Assembly (NCBI GenBank): GCA_019095985.1
Contig: CM032662.1
Span: 17,344,706-17,408,705, forward strand
Source: Streblospio benedicti
Taxonomy: Eukaryota; Annelida; Polychaeta; Spionida; Spionidae
Length of the DNA stretch: 64,000 nt
Reading direction: 5' to 3'
In this document: piece after piece, positions 1 to 11,912 of the stretch
Layout of the letters: every line of letters begins with the position of its first letter
Numbering within the stretch: position 1 is the stretch's first letter
Made by a program: the position numbers and the translations under genes
Notes under the pieces: generated by a model
The model's database searches: none
Told to the model about the DNA's origin: nothing
The model's input: only the letters and a program-made list of their open reading frames with translations

Positions 1-472
1 TCATACTGTACTCACATAAGTTCCTTACACCACTATATATAATTGTCTGTAATCAACTGTAGTCCTGCAGGGTATATTATTTATGACTGCCATTTGTGTG
101 TGATACTTACACACATTTCTTGACAGAACCCCAACCCCAACCATAGTCACACACTGCCGCTAGCCATGCTTCGGCCGCATACTATTGTGCTGTTTATGGC
201 ATCCTCCTCCTACCCCAACCCCCACGCTTCAGCTACATAATGGAAATTCCTTCCAACATCATGAATAGAAGGTTACCCAGAGTACAGAGTACAAAACGTG
301 TCTCCTGGGTAGTCTCCAGACTATGTGCTTTTAATCACACGTAGTTCCTACCAGAACCCAGCCCACAAACACCCCCATCAAGGCCCTTCCCCTGCCCATA
401 CATCACCCACGAGGTAGCCAGCTACTCACAAGCCCCTGCTCTCTGGCCATGCTCCACCCACCCGGTACTCAC
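1..472. other. Intron sequence of the receptor kinase
   Basis: Downstream intron after the HRDLAARN exon (donor at 471-472). It is moderately pyrimidine-rich; no exon, RNA gene or repeat is evident. Confidence 0.6.
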
Positions 473-2531
473 ATGCAGTTGCGCGCGGCGAGGTCGCGGT
501 GCACAAACTTCTGCTCGCCCAGGTACTGCATGCCGCGCGCCACCTGCAGCCCAAAGCCCAGCAGTTCGCGCACCGTCAGCTGGAACAGCACGAGAGGGAG
601 GTCAGGAAGGTGGGGGCTAAGTCTGTTGCCATGTTAGGGGACATCACTGGCAGATCTAGGTTTTCAGAACGTTGGTTGTGGTGGGGGAGGGGGGCAACAT
701 TTTTGAAAGTAGGAAGGTTTGGTGATATGCCACAACAAAAGAACGTGATAATAATTGGAGTGGGGAGGGGCGCGCATTACCCATGTTCCCTGGATCTGCC
801 TATGACCACACATAACGGACTTATTACCATGTTAGGGGATGGAGATTTTAGTATATTAAGTGTGTGGGGTATATATGTAGCACGATGATGGGGTCAGGCA
901 TATGCAGTAGACTGGCGACTGGGCTACAGAGGTCTTAATTAATAGAGCTGAAAAGAAAAAAAAATCTGGAGATTCATATACAGTTCTTTTGATTTTATGT
1001 GACAACAATTTCATCTACCTACTTCGCACATACTCTATAGGTTGCTCACATAAGTTGCGTTTGCTGCAAACGGATTGTCCATCATCACAACGACTTAGCA
1101 AGCCTGTCTCTACCACAATTCTCAGTATTAGACATGCTATAGTGACACTACTCACGGTGAGGTCCGCCCGGCTCACGTACTTCTTGAGGTTGCCGCCCGC
1201 CATGTAGGGCAGCACGATCATGGGGATGCCGTGGTCGCCCAGCGCCACGCCTGCAGGGGGAAGAGAGAGGACGGTGAGAGCGAGGGGTCATAGCTTACAA
1301 CATGTTTCATGTTTAGATATTATGACCTCTAAATATGCACATTAATTTACCACTACTCGGCCCAGGTCTTGGAATTGAAAACATTTAATCCACCAATCGT
1401 GGCGTAAATTGTGATGTGAGGGAGGCCTCCCCCTGTGGAGTTTGATTGCGAGTAAAAATAAACAAAATTGTTACTCCGGTAAAGGTAAAATCGCACATGC
1501 TCTTTACTCTAGTCAACTTCTCAATGAGTAATTACATGTACAAAAATCATAAACCGTTTTCAATGAATTCAGGTATTATTATTAACTCCCTTGTAAACGG
1601 ATGTTTTCATAACAGATGCTAATTTGATAAGGTGATCAACAGCAATATATGTAATTATATATTGACATAACAGTGGTTTTCATCATTCTAATGGACCATT
1701 CAAAAGCCACAGACTTACCGATGAGTGAGAGCACGTGCTGGTGCCGGAAGTCCTTCATGATCATGCCCTCCCGCAAGAACGCCTCGATCGTGTCCTTGTC
1801 GATGTTGGAGCCTGGGGGAACGGAGGGCATGTGAATAGGTGTACGTCCATTTAACTACAGCTTTCATAGGGTTGAATTATTCAAAATTGAACAGGTATTG
1901 ATCATACTAAAAGCCAAAATACGCTTAAAGAAGGCTTGCGGCGCTTAGCTCAGTCAATGAAACAATAATATCTGCGTATTTAGGATAAAATACAAAAACA
2001 TTAGAATTTGGTCCAAGCTACGAGCACTGGATTAATACCATAGATTGTATAGACCTATATACCTTAGTCCGGAAATCTTTATGTAAAAATGTGATATGGC
2101 TGCTGGTAATTCCAAACTATCAATAAGTAGCAAAACACCAACATAGACTGAGACTCCTGTATGTATGTAGCAGCACTGGAACTGTTGGGGAATCCCCATC
2201 AAAACAATCACCATGGAGTTGGCGTTACGTGAGCTGTCTAGGTCAGTATACTTTATATTACCCACACCCACCCACCAACCCACCCACCCACCCCCACCCA
2301 CCCACACCCACACACACCCACCCACCCCCACACCCACACACCCCCACCCCCCACCCCCACACACACACCCGCGGGCCAACCCCACCCCACCCCAATCCCC
2401 CACGGCCGCTGGCGGCGGCGTACCTTTGAGTGTCTTGACGGCGACCTTCTGATGCGTGAGCTCGCCATAGTCGTTGCTGCGGCGGGCCCCCTCCCGCGAC
2501 AGCGACGCCTCGTACACCATGCCGAACTGAC
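473..2531 (-). CDS. Receptor tyrosine kinase, kinase-domain exons (MET/TAM-like), partial
   Basis: Four consecutive minus-strand exons encode the N-lobe and catalytic loop of a tyrosine kinase: 2424-2531, 1719-1811, 1156-1250 and 473-579. Junctions are GT-AG and phases fit (in 1, then 1, 1, 0, out 2). The first supplies QFGMVYEA after the glycine loop and VAVKTLK with the ATP-binding lysine. The second has the helix-C glutamate in EAFLREG and [14 protein letters not shown]. The third has [15 protein letters not shown] in the hinge. The fourth has [12 protein letters not shown] and the catalytic [18 protein letters not shown] and VLPYM resemble MET/RON; EAFLREG and GIPM.VLP resemble AXL/TYRO3. 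All catalytic residues in view are intact, so an active kinase is expected. The activation loop and C-lobe lie beyond the left edge. The first exon accepts donors from two upstream membrane modules. Confidence 0.9.
645..808 (+). repeat. Short TIR repeat (CACTGGCAGATC family), full-length copy
   Basis: A unit of about 164 bp begins CACTGGCAGATCTAGG and ends CCCTGGATCTGCCTATGACC, so the ends are imperfect inverted repeats sharing GGCAGATC.AGG. It lies in a kinase intron. Related copies lie at 19700-19890, 21255-21368, 22928-23103, 25868-26032, 39964-40003 and 58225-58384. It is a MITE-like family; autonomous partner unknown. Confidence 0.7.
2036..2190. repeat. Interspersed repeat Q, copy 1
   Basis: About 155 bp in the intron just upstream of the first kinase exon. 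It shares blocks with 11737-11912: ATAGACCTATA, GGCTGCTGGTAATTC versus a diverged form, CAATAAGTAGCAA, CATAGACTCCTG and a GCAGCACTG.A end. Order is conserved with about 75-80% similarity by eye. Class unknown. Confidence 0.55.
2262..2400. repeat. CCCA/CCCACA microsatellite
   Basis: Degenerate run of CCCA, CACACC and CCCCCA units on the plus strand, about 140 bp. It lies in the intron downstream of the kinase exon 2424-2531, starting about 20 bases past its donor. In the transcript (minus) it is a long run of GGGT/GTGGG blocks that could form G-quadruplexes. Confidence 0.9.
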
Positions 2532-2724
2532 CTGCAACAGGGCACGGAGTGTGTATGTCAAGTATGTTAACAAGTCAGAGGGAGGGTGACCACGTTACTG
2601 CCATAAAGCCAGGCATATGACGATACCAGATATTGGTGTTTATGTTATTACCCTGCTGATAAATCGGGTGTGTCAGACTGTTTACTAGAAATATGGTCTT
2701 TTGATTAAGAGTAGTTTTGGTATA

Positions 2725-2880
2725 CACTAGAACCTACGATTAAGACCACCTGTCAATGAGTCCACCTATATAGTAAAATGAGTTTTTGCAGCACAAAACA
2801 TTTATAAAGGGACCACCTCTTTATCGAATCAACATAAGCCCAATACCTGGGGCGTTCATAATAGGGAGATTTCACTGTAT
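2725..2880. repeat. MITE of the GTAGAACCTC family, diverged copy
   Basis: Starts CACTAGAACCTACGATTAAGACCACC, contains GGGACCACCTCTTTAT, and ends near GATTTCACTGTATA. The start and the ACTGTA end are inverted. Same family as copies at 18226, 23816, 25300, 28938, 30160 and 41785. Confidence 0.6.
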
Positions 2881-4239
2881 AACTTTGAAAGTGAAGAGTG
2901 GCGCCTTTAGTTATAGTTAAGGCCTTCTGCAAACTGCAAAGTCAACATGTAGATCCAGACCGCTGACGCGGCACCATGAAAACCTGACCGCTGAGGTGGA
3001 CAAGAAAGGCAGGTCAATTTGTCAGGGAGGGTGGTTATTGGTGGTACTACTGTTCTGACAGGTAAAGGTATATAAGTCTCAGCTTTTTGTAAAGACCGTT
3101 CAGTTTGAAGTACATATTGAGATATCTCAAGCCCAAGTTCACGGTAGTCCATCGAATAATTTTTCTGGGTTTTCCTGAATGGTTTTATGAGAAGGACGCG
3201 TAGGATTCAGAGTGGAGTTGGTAGCTCATCCCCTCTGACCACAGGTGATTTCCTCACAACGGCCAATCTCTATCCCGAATTGACCTGGAAGGTGGATGAA
3301 GGAGATGCTATTCATGTAGCCACACATTAAGCATTACATGTTGTGATAAGTTGTTATAGTATGCTGGTTAAAGATCCTGTAGAACGTTGTCACCAACTGC
3401 AAGCAGGTTTGAAAAGTTACTAGTGTGCGATAGCATCAAATGACCACCGGTTCAATTCAGAATGTTGTTAGAATTATCTTACCAAAAGAAATCTTTTGAA
3501 AACCTGATGGCAAATCTCTACAAACATAAATCTATCACATATCAGGTTGCTCGCAGAACATTTTCCATCATACTCCCATTACCATCGATGATAACAGTGG
3601 TCGGGTGTTGTGGTCCTTCCATTAAACACCTCCAAAGTCCATGTAACACACTTTTTCACGCCACCCAGCAGGGATAATCTAATTGGCCGAGTAGCCCCTG
3701 TGCGGATTAACTACAATCTCCCTAGTCCACATACAATTAACAGCACAGACAAGTGCGTAATTGAACATGCAACAAACAGAAGCATTAGCAGTCCATGCAC
3801 ATAGCAGTCTATTTGCCACTAACTGGCCTTGATGAGATGGGAAACAAGTGTTGTTCTTTTGTGTTAGGTTTATCAAATTACACATAAATCAGGTCCTTGG
3901 TACTTTTGTATGTTAGGCTAGCTTTTCTTTTATTTCATTTTCAAACCATCAAACCGCCGCCCATGTTTATACGGATGATAAAATGGCTCGTAATAAACAG
4001 CTAAGTAACGTGTGATGCACAATCCAACACACATCAAGAACGTCTGCGTACACTAATTGCAATAAACCACAACAAAATGAAACCACGACATGCTCATATT
4101 GAGCATGCAGTGTGCAGACCAAAAACGCATCCAACTTAGTAATCAAAACCCCACAACCAAATATCCACCATCACTATCAACATCATCAAACTTACAGCGG
4201 CACCACTAACCATATACTACACCCCCAGCACCCACACAC

Positions 4240-4665
4240 CTTTGCCAAGCATGCCCTTCATCACGATGGTCTTGGCGTCCATCCAGCACGACTTGACCAG
4301 CAGGCGCACCTCGCTGTCCACCCCCGCCCACAGCCGCTCCTCCTCGGTCACCACGGCCTCCAGCTCCTGCCCCCCTGCCCCCAGGGGCTCCCTCTCCTCG
4401 CCACTGTCCTCCCACGACGTGGGCCTGCTACTCCCCCGCTTGCTCCTGCCCTCCTCCTCGTCCTCGTCTTCGTGCCTCGAAGGCCGCGAGCAGCGCTTCC
4501 TGCAGCAGATGACGATGATGACAACGGCGGCGAAGAGCCCCACGCCGCCCAGGCCGAGCCCGGCCTTGGAGCCGTCCCCGTTCGCGGCGGGGGTGGTCGC
4601 CGGGGGCACGGTGGCGCCCTCGGCTGGAGGGCCCGTGAAGAGACCGCTCAGGTCAGTGGCCATGG
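4240..4665 (-). CDS. Proximal transmembrane/juxtamembrane module (B) of the receptor kinase
   Basis: One GC-rich minus-strand exon. From the ATG at 4663 it reads a 35-residue Ala/Pro/Thr-rich extracellular stub, then a transmembrane helix at about residues 36-55 (core GLFAAVVIIVICC). A basic stop-transfer RKRCSR, an acidic Asp/Glu run and about 70 juxtamembrane residues follow, ending MKGMLGKG, the start of the kinase glycine loop. The donor GGCAAAG|GTGTGT is phase 1 and joins the kinase exon at 2531 to give GKGQFG. An acceptor-like AG lies two bases before the ATG, so this could be an internal exon. However, the ATG context GCCATGG is a strong initiation context, so it could also be a first coding exon. 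Positive charge on the C side predicts N-out topology. The paralogous module A encodes the same parts in two exons. Confidence 0.8.
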
Positions 4666-7600
4666 CTATTGTGATTTTCTAGAAACCTTGGATGGAATCA
4701 CTTAAAATCCTGTTTGCCGTTTTGATGTAAATATCCATGAACAAGCCGCTATCCTGCTAGCATTTTGAAGTATGGAGTTTCTGATACACTGAAGTATTTC
4801 TTAGTCATATTTCTGTAAATTTTCTTGAAATTCATTAAGAATACAACATTTACTTTCCGTTGTCCTTTCAGAACATTACTCGTCTAGGCCGTGTTTTGAT
4901 AAGCTGTGATTCCCACTTACATATTCCTGACATGTGGCTCAAGATTTAATATCTGAGAAAACCTCTAAGTGTATAGTTTTTTTCCATATATCTGTCACTT
5001 AATGTTACTAGGTACGTCTCCATAAGATAAAGTGTATATTAATTCATAAATGCATAAATTTCTAAAAGATATACACGTGCCACAGTTCGTTATGGACATA
5101 GTGGCATAATGCCTTTACCATGTCCTCTCTGATCCATTTAAAAGTATAAATTTTCCCTTGAATACTCTGGTCTCAATTAATAATTGTAATCTACAATGTG
5201 AGCTATAGTGTACTTTATACACATTAAATTAACATACAATAATATCTAAATCCCAATAACAAATACTACTCCGCAAGAGTGAGATTCTCATTACAATCCA
5301 AGCATCCACCCATGTTCTGCCAGCATCCGTGTCTCAAACTTCCACAGCCTATCCCATAAAAAGTCTTCAGATATATAATATTACATTTCACCACAAGTTG
5401 ACAACTGTGGTATGATATTCAGCACCATTTGTTAATAGTACTTTGTATCCTGTATCTTGCTCCTTACCAATCCAAATACTTGGAGCAGAGATTGAATGTT
5501 TTGGCTAGTTTTTGCCAGCCATTGTATTTAATTATCACTGTTGGTAGATAGTAAACTATAGAGTGATTCATTCATCCACAGTATGTGTAACTTTAGCACT
5601 ACCGTACATTTTGCTAAATCCTGCGAGGCAATGCATTAAGAATTACCATATAATTCCCAATATTTTTCTTTTCTAAACAGTTTTACCAACCGTTCTTCTA
5701 AACTAATGTATTCTCAGTTTACTTTTTCCACACACATACTTCAACAAAGAAAGAATATGTAAATTTGAACATACTATAGAGCTTCCAATCCCTTTTAAAG
5801 CGTGAATTAACTTATAGTATGTTTTCCGTTTACATTTTCATAGTATTGCCTGCCATTTTGGTACACATTAAGTAAACCAACATATCACGGTATCAAGGGT
5901 TTGATTCATCACTGAACAAGCATATAGACCGTGTTTAGACAGCTCCAATAATAAAACAAAGTACTCCCCACAGATAGTGACGTTTGCTGTCAACTTGACT
6001 TAAATGTTCACTCAACGTTACGTCTCAAAGCTTTGCAGATTCATTCTACCCTAGTAATTATAAATGTACTTTATACTTTTTATTTTTAAATTGCTGTGAA
6101 CATTATATATAGTACATTATCATTAGACTGTTATATACATTAGGCTAAACAGTAAGTGATGTGTTGTGCGTTTCATAGCCAATCATGGTAGCAGACATAG
6201 CAAACAAATGAGGTCAACGTTCATAACGGTAGACTACATTAGCCTGTATGTTGATGTCAATTATCCATTTTCAATGCTACGCCGTCTATTGGATACCGGC
6301 GTTATTTATATCAAGGGCGTCCATACGGTACTTTTCTGCCAAGTGTTGGTGATGATAGTGTGGTTAGCTTGCATATCCATTAGCGCTATCCACAGCCATG
6401 TATTTTCCAATTATGAACCTTAATAATCGTAAATGGAGTTTCCGGTCGGCTTTCACTCTCTAAGCTGATCAGATGCACAGTGATGTACATTCCATTGTGA
6501 CCAGCTCCATAGTTAGACCCTAATCTAAACTCCCTAGTGAGTATGTAGTGGAAGCTGCCTGGAGTTTTAACTGGGTATTAGATTAAAATCTATATCTTGT
6601 AGGATTATCACCGTAGCCGTCGTAGTTACCAATGAACTCGTGTGTCGCGCGCGTTTTGCAAAACAGACTTACATGTATGAGACTATACAAGAATTCTCCA
6701 TACTATGATAGTCTTGTATCATCACTGAGCTAACAGTAGCACTTTTTTCCTGGAGTAATGAGACATTGGTGTTTTATCCCACCACCACGCTGTGCTGGCC
6801 ACATCCGGTTCTGCACAATTGGCAGCTCAACACGTGATTGAAACATTACATCGTATTATGGGGTTCACCTCAGTCTACTGCATCATTTATCAAATGCCAG
6901 AGTCAGATTTCATAAAGTTACTGCTGTTTTCGACCAATCAAAAGCCATCTCATTGGTACAGTCCTACCAGGAAGCAAATACATACAGTCATTTCTTAAAA
7001 CATATATCTACTGAGTTTTACTCATATCTAGGATTGAATATCACGACATGTAGGTCTGTGAGAATTAATAGTAAGACAATGAACAGAACAATTTGAAAAC
7101 ACTACATGATATTCGGATGGTTGATGAGGTTAGGAAGGAGTGCATAGTGCATCACCTTTTCTGTTTCACACGAATGAAGCACTGTGTTACATTGTAGATA
7201 CAGGCGACAGGGTAGAAGGAAGCAACTTTGTGCTCAGTTTATAATGGGAATTAATATCTGGGCCGCTTTGACAAATGTGTGTCTTATATATCAAGACATG
7301 TACCAATCAGCAAAGACAACTTCAACTGTGTACCTTGACCATTTTTTTACGTTATAATCACTACCATGGTATAACACGTTGCTATGAGAATGCTATTTTG
7401 CGTACATTTTATGATTGTTACTGAAAGTGATGCTATTCACAGAGTTTCTTTCTCCATTGGCTCTTTCTAGAAGCAGTGACAAAATACCATTCTACATCAC
7501 ACAGAACAAAACACCAGCAGATGCTATTAAAGCAGAATATGCACGGTCATAGTCCACAGTGTTATTGCAATAACTATTCAAATGAAGCGCTACAACAACA

Positions 7601-10235
7601 GACCATCCACCGCGCTCCTATTGTAATAAGAGAGCAGAGTCCACACGAACTAGTTCTCATGTCGTAACCACAGCCTTTATTATTGCGTGGTTTTGTGGCA
7701 CCATCCTTAGGAAAAATGTATCCCTGTGGTCTAGAACTATCTCAAACGACGGACAATTCTCCACACTTAAAAAGTTGGGATGAGTAGCACCAGGAAGTAA
7801 TCTATTTGGTTTTATTTAGATGCGCATATATATCTACACGTTTACCAAGTAGGTCCTGGGGTCAACTGTTCCAAAGAAATGGCTCTACATGGGCTTATTA
7901 AAATTATGTCACGTATTCGGTTGTAACAAAACGTATTCCTGTCGTCTCAGGAAATGGTAACATACTTCAGCCAACCCATTACAAAATATCCATCTCAAAC
8001 TCACAGTTGGTGTATTAAATCTTAATGGAGCAACAGCTGTGAGCGTCAGCCACCAAATAAGCAACATCCCTGTAAAGTTACACGTGCACATTAGCGTCTT
8101 TAATGCCCCGACCACGCCATATAAAAAGGTACATCATCTCAAATAACAGCAGCCCAATCCCCATTAATGAAAACATAGATCCTGTGTAAAAATCCTGGGT
8201 GTTATCATTAACGTGATGTGACATAACTCATTCCGCGCAGCATGCTGGTTCCCTGCATCGTGTCATGTCTCACACCATGTACATGCTCGTCCTGCCGTCT
8301 ATGACATCGTACACTAGCTCCCATGTACATCTCCTATGCTAAATTGTTCATGGCTATATTGTATTGTATCTATTCCCGCAATTTAACACCAGTTGTATGT
8401 ACACGTGTGCATTGCTGCCCTGACGTTCATGTTCATCTCAGTTATGGTTAGCTACGTGCATTTACACCAGATTTCATTGCTGACTAATACACATCTATTG
8501 CATCCTATAACGGACTGTGTACACGCTTCCAGTGACTTTTGCAGTTCTCTCGTCCCTCTAAAACACAATTGACGATGCTGAAATGATATTCCGTTCAACC
8601 ACCGTAACCATTATCAAGAAGCTGTCTGCTCTGGTATGAGCAACTCAAAGCTGTAAAAAGCTCACATTTTATGTCTTTTCACGTCTTTCGTACAGGGAAA
8701 CCTTTAGCCACAGTATACACACAGCTCCCTGCATGATTTAATGTATGGCACAGAGTACAGAGTGATCAAAGGCCACTTTTTTCATTATATGAATAGCAAA
8801 CATTCACATCTACGCCTAAACGTATGTCATTAAAACTGTGAGAGACTGCACACGGGTTATACCTAATGTGGGAAAAGAAAGACAAAATGTATGACCCTCA
8901 GGTTGTTCCTCACTAAATATTGACCAAGGTTTTCTGCCATCCATGATACATCACACGCCTTCTACTTTCACGTCATAGTGACCATCTAATGTAACAGTGT
9001 CAAATGCAGTGTAGCTTTATTAGTTTCTTTGTTTAGAGAGTATTTTCCTCACTTAAACTTTTAAAAAACATTTCAACATTGACAATCACATTGTTGGGCT
9101 AGTGTATACCTATTTAAATAAATGTTTACACAGTCATATTTAATGTTAATCAATGAGTTCTTCCACTTAGATTACTGTGAATATGGTGCCAAGAACTATT
9201 CATTCACCTACAGATCTTCCATAGATTACTAAGCAGCGTTATATCATCCAATACCACAACCCATTCGCACAATGAAGACCACAAACTAAGGAAGTCATAA
9301 ATACAAAATCTATAAGTGAACTTACATTCCACCAAATCGTACCTACCACGTAATGAAGAAATTAATGATTTCACATGATCAATTGATCATATGCATAGAC
9401 AAATGGTATCTTTAACATGAAATAAGTGTGAGTCAGCCGGTCCTTCCATGAAATGTATCCCAACAGGCCTCACATCATCATGTAGTATTTAGACAACAAT
9501 TTAATAGACGAGAAATAATACAGTGATCAAAGAAGCCTGACTCATTTGTTGTAACATAATTCTTATTTCAAGAAATTCTTTCAGTGCCACTCTATCATTT
9601 AATTACCTCTGCCGTGTGTTGGTTTTTTTTTCTGTTACATATTGAGTATCTCTGGCATTATACTCTCGTGCGGAGCACTGAAATGGTTATGGTACGCATT
9701 GCACAGAGCATCTCTGGTGGTGGAGGGGGTTGTGTCAGTTGTTCTGCTTGTGATACAGAACATATAAACGTGGAAGACGACTTCACATCACCACCTGTTT
9801 TAGATTTTTTTGGGGGGGGGGGAGTGTCATAATAGAAGCATCACTTTTCTCATAAACAAACACTCGACCGCGGATGGTCCAAAATCGTTGTTTTAATGCA
9901 CATTTCCAATAATGAAAACTAAAGTCACAATTATGAATATAGTCGTTTGGTACTACGAATCAGTATATAAGTTATAATATAAAAACGTATATGCACGATA
10001 TAGACATGTGAAATAAACATGGTAATAGTTATGGTGTCTGTTTTATCATGATAGGAAAGGCAATATGACCACCGGGAAGGCGCAGACACTCTTGGATAGA
10101 TCCTATACTAAAGAAGATCTACGTACGGATAAATGAGAAATGAATTATCACAGTTATAGTAATATAGCCGTTTAATTAGATTACTATACTTCGTGCATTA
10201 GCGTGACAATAGATGAGGGGTCATGCTCTCTATGT
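4666..10235. other. AT-rich region between receptor modules B and A
   Basis: About 5.6 kb of AT-rich sequence. I found no GC-rich coding island, kinase exon or extracellular-domain exon on either strand. Open frames here are short and look random. It is read as intron (module A to kinase) plus the possible promoter of module B. Confidence 0.6.
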
Positions 10236-10377
10236 ATCATCGTTTAGCATATAAACAGGTTAATGATGGGAAAATGATAATTAGAACGAGGAGAACAAGA
10301 AGGATAAAAAGGAGATCGAGAGGAAGGAGAATAAGAATACACATAAATAACACATGAAGAAAACATGAAGAACACAA

Positions 10378-10741
10378 GAAAAACACATGAAGAACACATG
10401 AAGACTTAGCACAATACATCCCCTCGACAAGACACGCCCAGTGATCGCCTATTAAAAAATGAAGAACAGAAGAAAATAAAATAAAATAAAGAACGTATGA
10501 AGAACACATGTTACATATGAAGAACACACGAAGAACACACGAAGACATAGCACAATACATCCCCTCGACAAGACACGCCCAGTGATCGCCTATAAAAAAG
10601 GAGACGGAGAAGGAGAAGAAGAATACAAATAAAATAAAGAACACATGAAGAACACATGTTACATATGAAGAACACACAAAGAACACACGAAGACTTAGCA
10701 CAATACATGCCCTCAACAAGACACGCCCAGTGATCGCCTAC
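10378..10741. repeat. Tandem repeat, three copies, next to the module A donor
   Basis: Three tandem units of about 125-175 bp share AAGAACAC-rich flanks, then GAAGAC(T/A)TAGCACAATACAT and CACGCCCAGTGATCGCCTA. The conserved cores end near 10452, 10591 and 10740. The last copy runs straight into the 5' splice site of exon 10742-10965. On the minus strand the array is Phe/Leu/Cys-rich and open for 160 codons, but that frame is a product of the repeat and is not called a gene. Confidence 0.88.
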
Positions 10742-11474
10742 CTTTGCCGAGCACCGAGCCCAGCGTCAGATGCGTGCTGTCAATCATCACCGACTCCGCC
10801 ATCTTGCGGATGCGCGCGTCCACCACCTTCCAGCTGGGGTACTTGAACGACTCCTCGGACAGGGCGCTGTCCTGGCGGCCCACCGTGATGGCCGGCAGCA
10901 CCTCGCCGCCGTCACTCGACTCGTCGTCGCTGTACACCGCCACGCCGCGCAGCTCCATCTCACTCCTGGACGCGCATGGAACATGTGGAGAGGAATTCAT
11001 TGAGATTGGTTAACCATAGTTTATTCAAATTTTAATTGGTTATGCAACAGTCAAGAAGGAGTTTTTGATCCACTTTAAAAACAAATTTCAATATCCAAAT
11101 CATCACAATTTTGTGATCTGGTGATGTCATTTACAAAGATCAAGGCGAATTGAAGATGTGATACTATACTACTTAGACTATATTATTTTATTTCGGATAT
11201 CGTCTACATACTTTGAAAACATAAGATCATATCCATAGAACAAGATTGATGTGATTCTACTGACCTTTTCTTGGCCTTCTTGACTGCATTGCGCCTGCGA
11301 ACGTAGATGATAACGAGGACCACCACACTGAAGAGTATGAGGCCTGCGAAGCCCACACCCGCGCCCGTCTTGGTACCGTCGTCCACTGGTGCGGCAGGGA
11401 CTGTGGAGGAGGGGATGGCGCGGGGCGTGGTAATGCTCACTGGGCGCTCGGAGGTGGTCACGTTATCAGCCATA
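10742..11474 (-). CDS. Distal transmembrane/juxtamembrane module (A) of the receptor kinase
   Basis: Two minus-strand exons, 11265-11474 and 10742-10965, joined in phase 2 (AAAAG|GTCAGT to CCAG|GAGTGAG). The first has ATG at 11473 just after an acceptor (TTTTCAG|T), a 36-residue Ser/Thr/Pro-rich stub, and a transmembrane helix at about residues 37-59 (core GLILFSVVVLVIIYV). The basic RRRNAVKKAKKR follows. The second has an acidic juxtamembrane segment (VYSDDESSDGGEV), then HLTLGSVLGKG, and ends in a phase-1 donor GGCAAAG|GTAGGC. That is the same codon and phase as module B. PAAPVDDGTKTGAGVGFAG in A matches the PA.NGDGSKAGLGLGGVG region of B, so A and B are duplicates. No kinase exon lies between them, so A must either splice about 8.2 kb to the exon at 2531 or be a relic. 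Confidence 0.78.
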
Positions 11475-11736
11475 CTGAAAACAAATGACCCCAATGGAGT
11501 GATTTTACCAATACACTGGTCATTAGGAAAATAGAGCTATTACGGCAGCTGCAATGTGCATTTTGTTTGGTTTCTTTACGTTAACCAAATCTAATTCGGA
11601 GGATTTGAAGGCAATGGAGAAAGAAAGAAGCAAAGTGCAAAGATGTATTGAGTTTGTGGCATGTTGGCCGGCTGGTCACATATCACACGTCAATGTAAGG
11701 AGATCCACTGCCTGCTGATGGGTTCAGTGGTTTAAC

Positions 11737-11912
11737 CATGGATTGAATAGATATCGTAAATGTTTAGTTACATCTTATATTGTACAGACCTATAAATACC
11801 AAATCCAGCAGTCTTTTTTCATGCTATATATATAGTTGCTAGTAGGTAATTCACCACCACTTTCAATAAGTAGCAACATAGACTCCTGCATTTAGATGGC
11901 AGCACTGAAGCT
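11737..11912. repeat. Interspersed repeat Q, copy 2
   Basis: Matches 2036-2190 in block order, from the ATGGATTGAATAGATAT-like start to ATAGACTCCTGCATTTAGAT and GGCAGCACTGAAGCTC. It lies just upstream of module A, as copy 1 lies just upstream of the first kinase exon. Confidence 0.5.

Noticed and set aside
2032-2520. 162-codon minus frame with a long Gly/Trp/Val tail
   Set aside because: Only the part inside 2424-2520 is coding; the tail is the read-through of the CCCA microsatellite in the intron.
4112-4705. 197-codon plus-strand frame over the module B exon
   Set aside because: Shadow of the GC-rich minus-strand exon; the minus frame has the transmembrane helix and kinase loop and correct splice sites.
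10237-10719. 160-codon minus ORF, Phe/Leu/Cys-rich with internal repeats
   Set aside because: It is the translation of the tandem DNA repeat (units a multiple of three by chance) in an intron; no start context, and composition comes from TTCTTCATGTG-like units.
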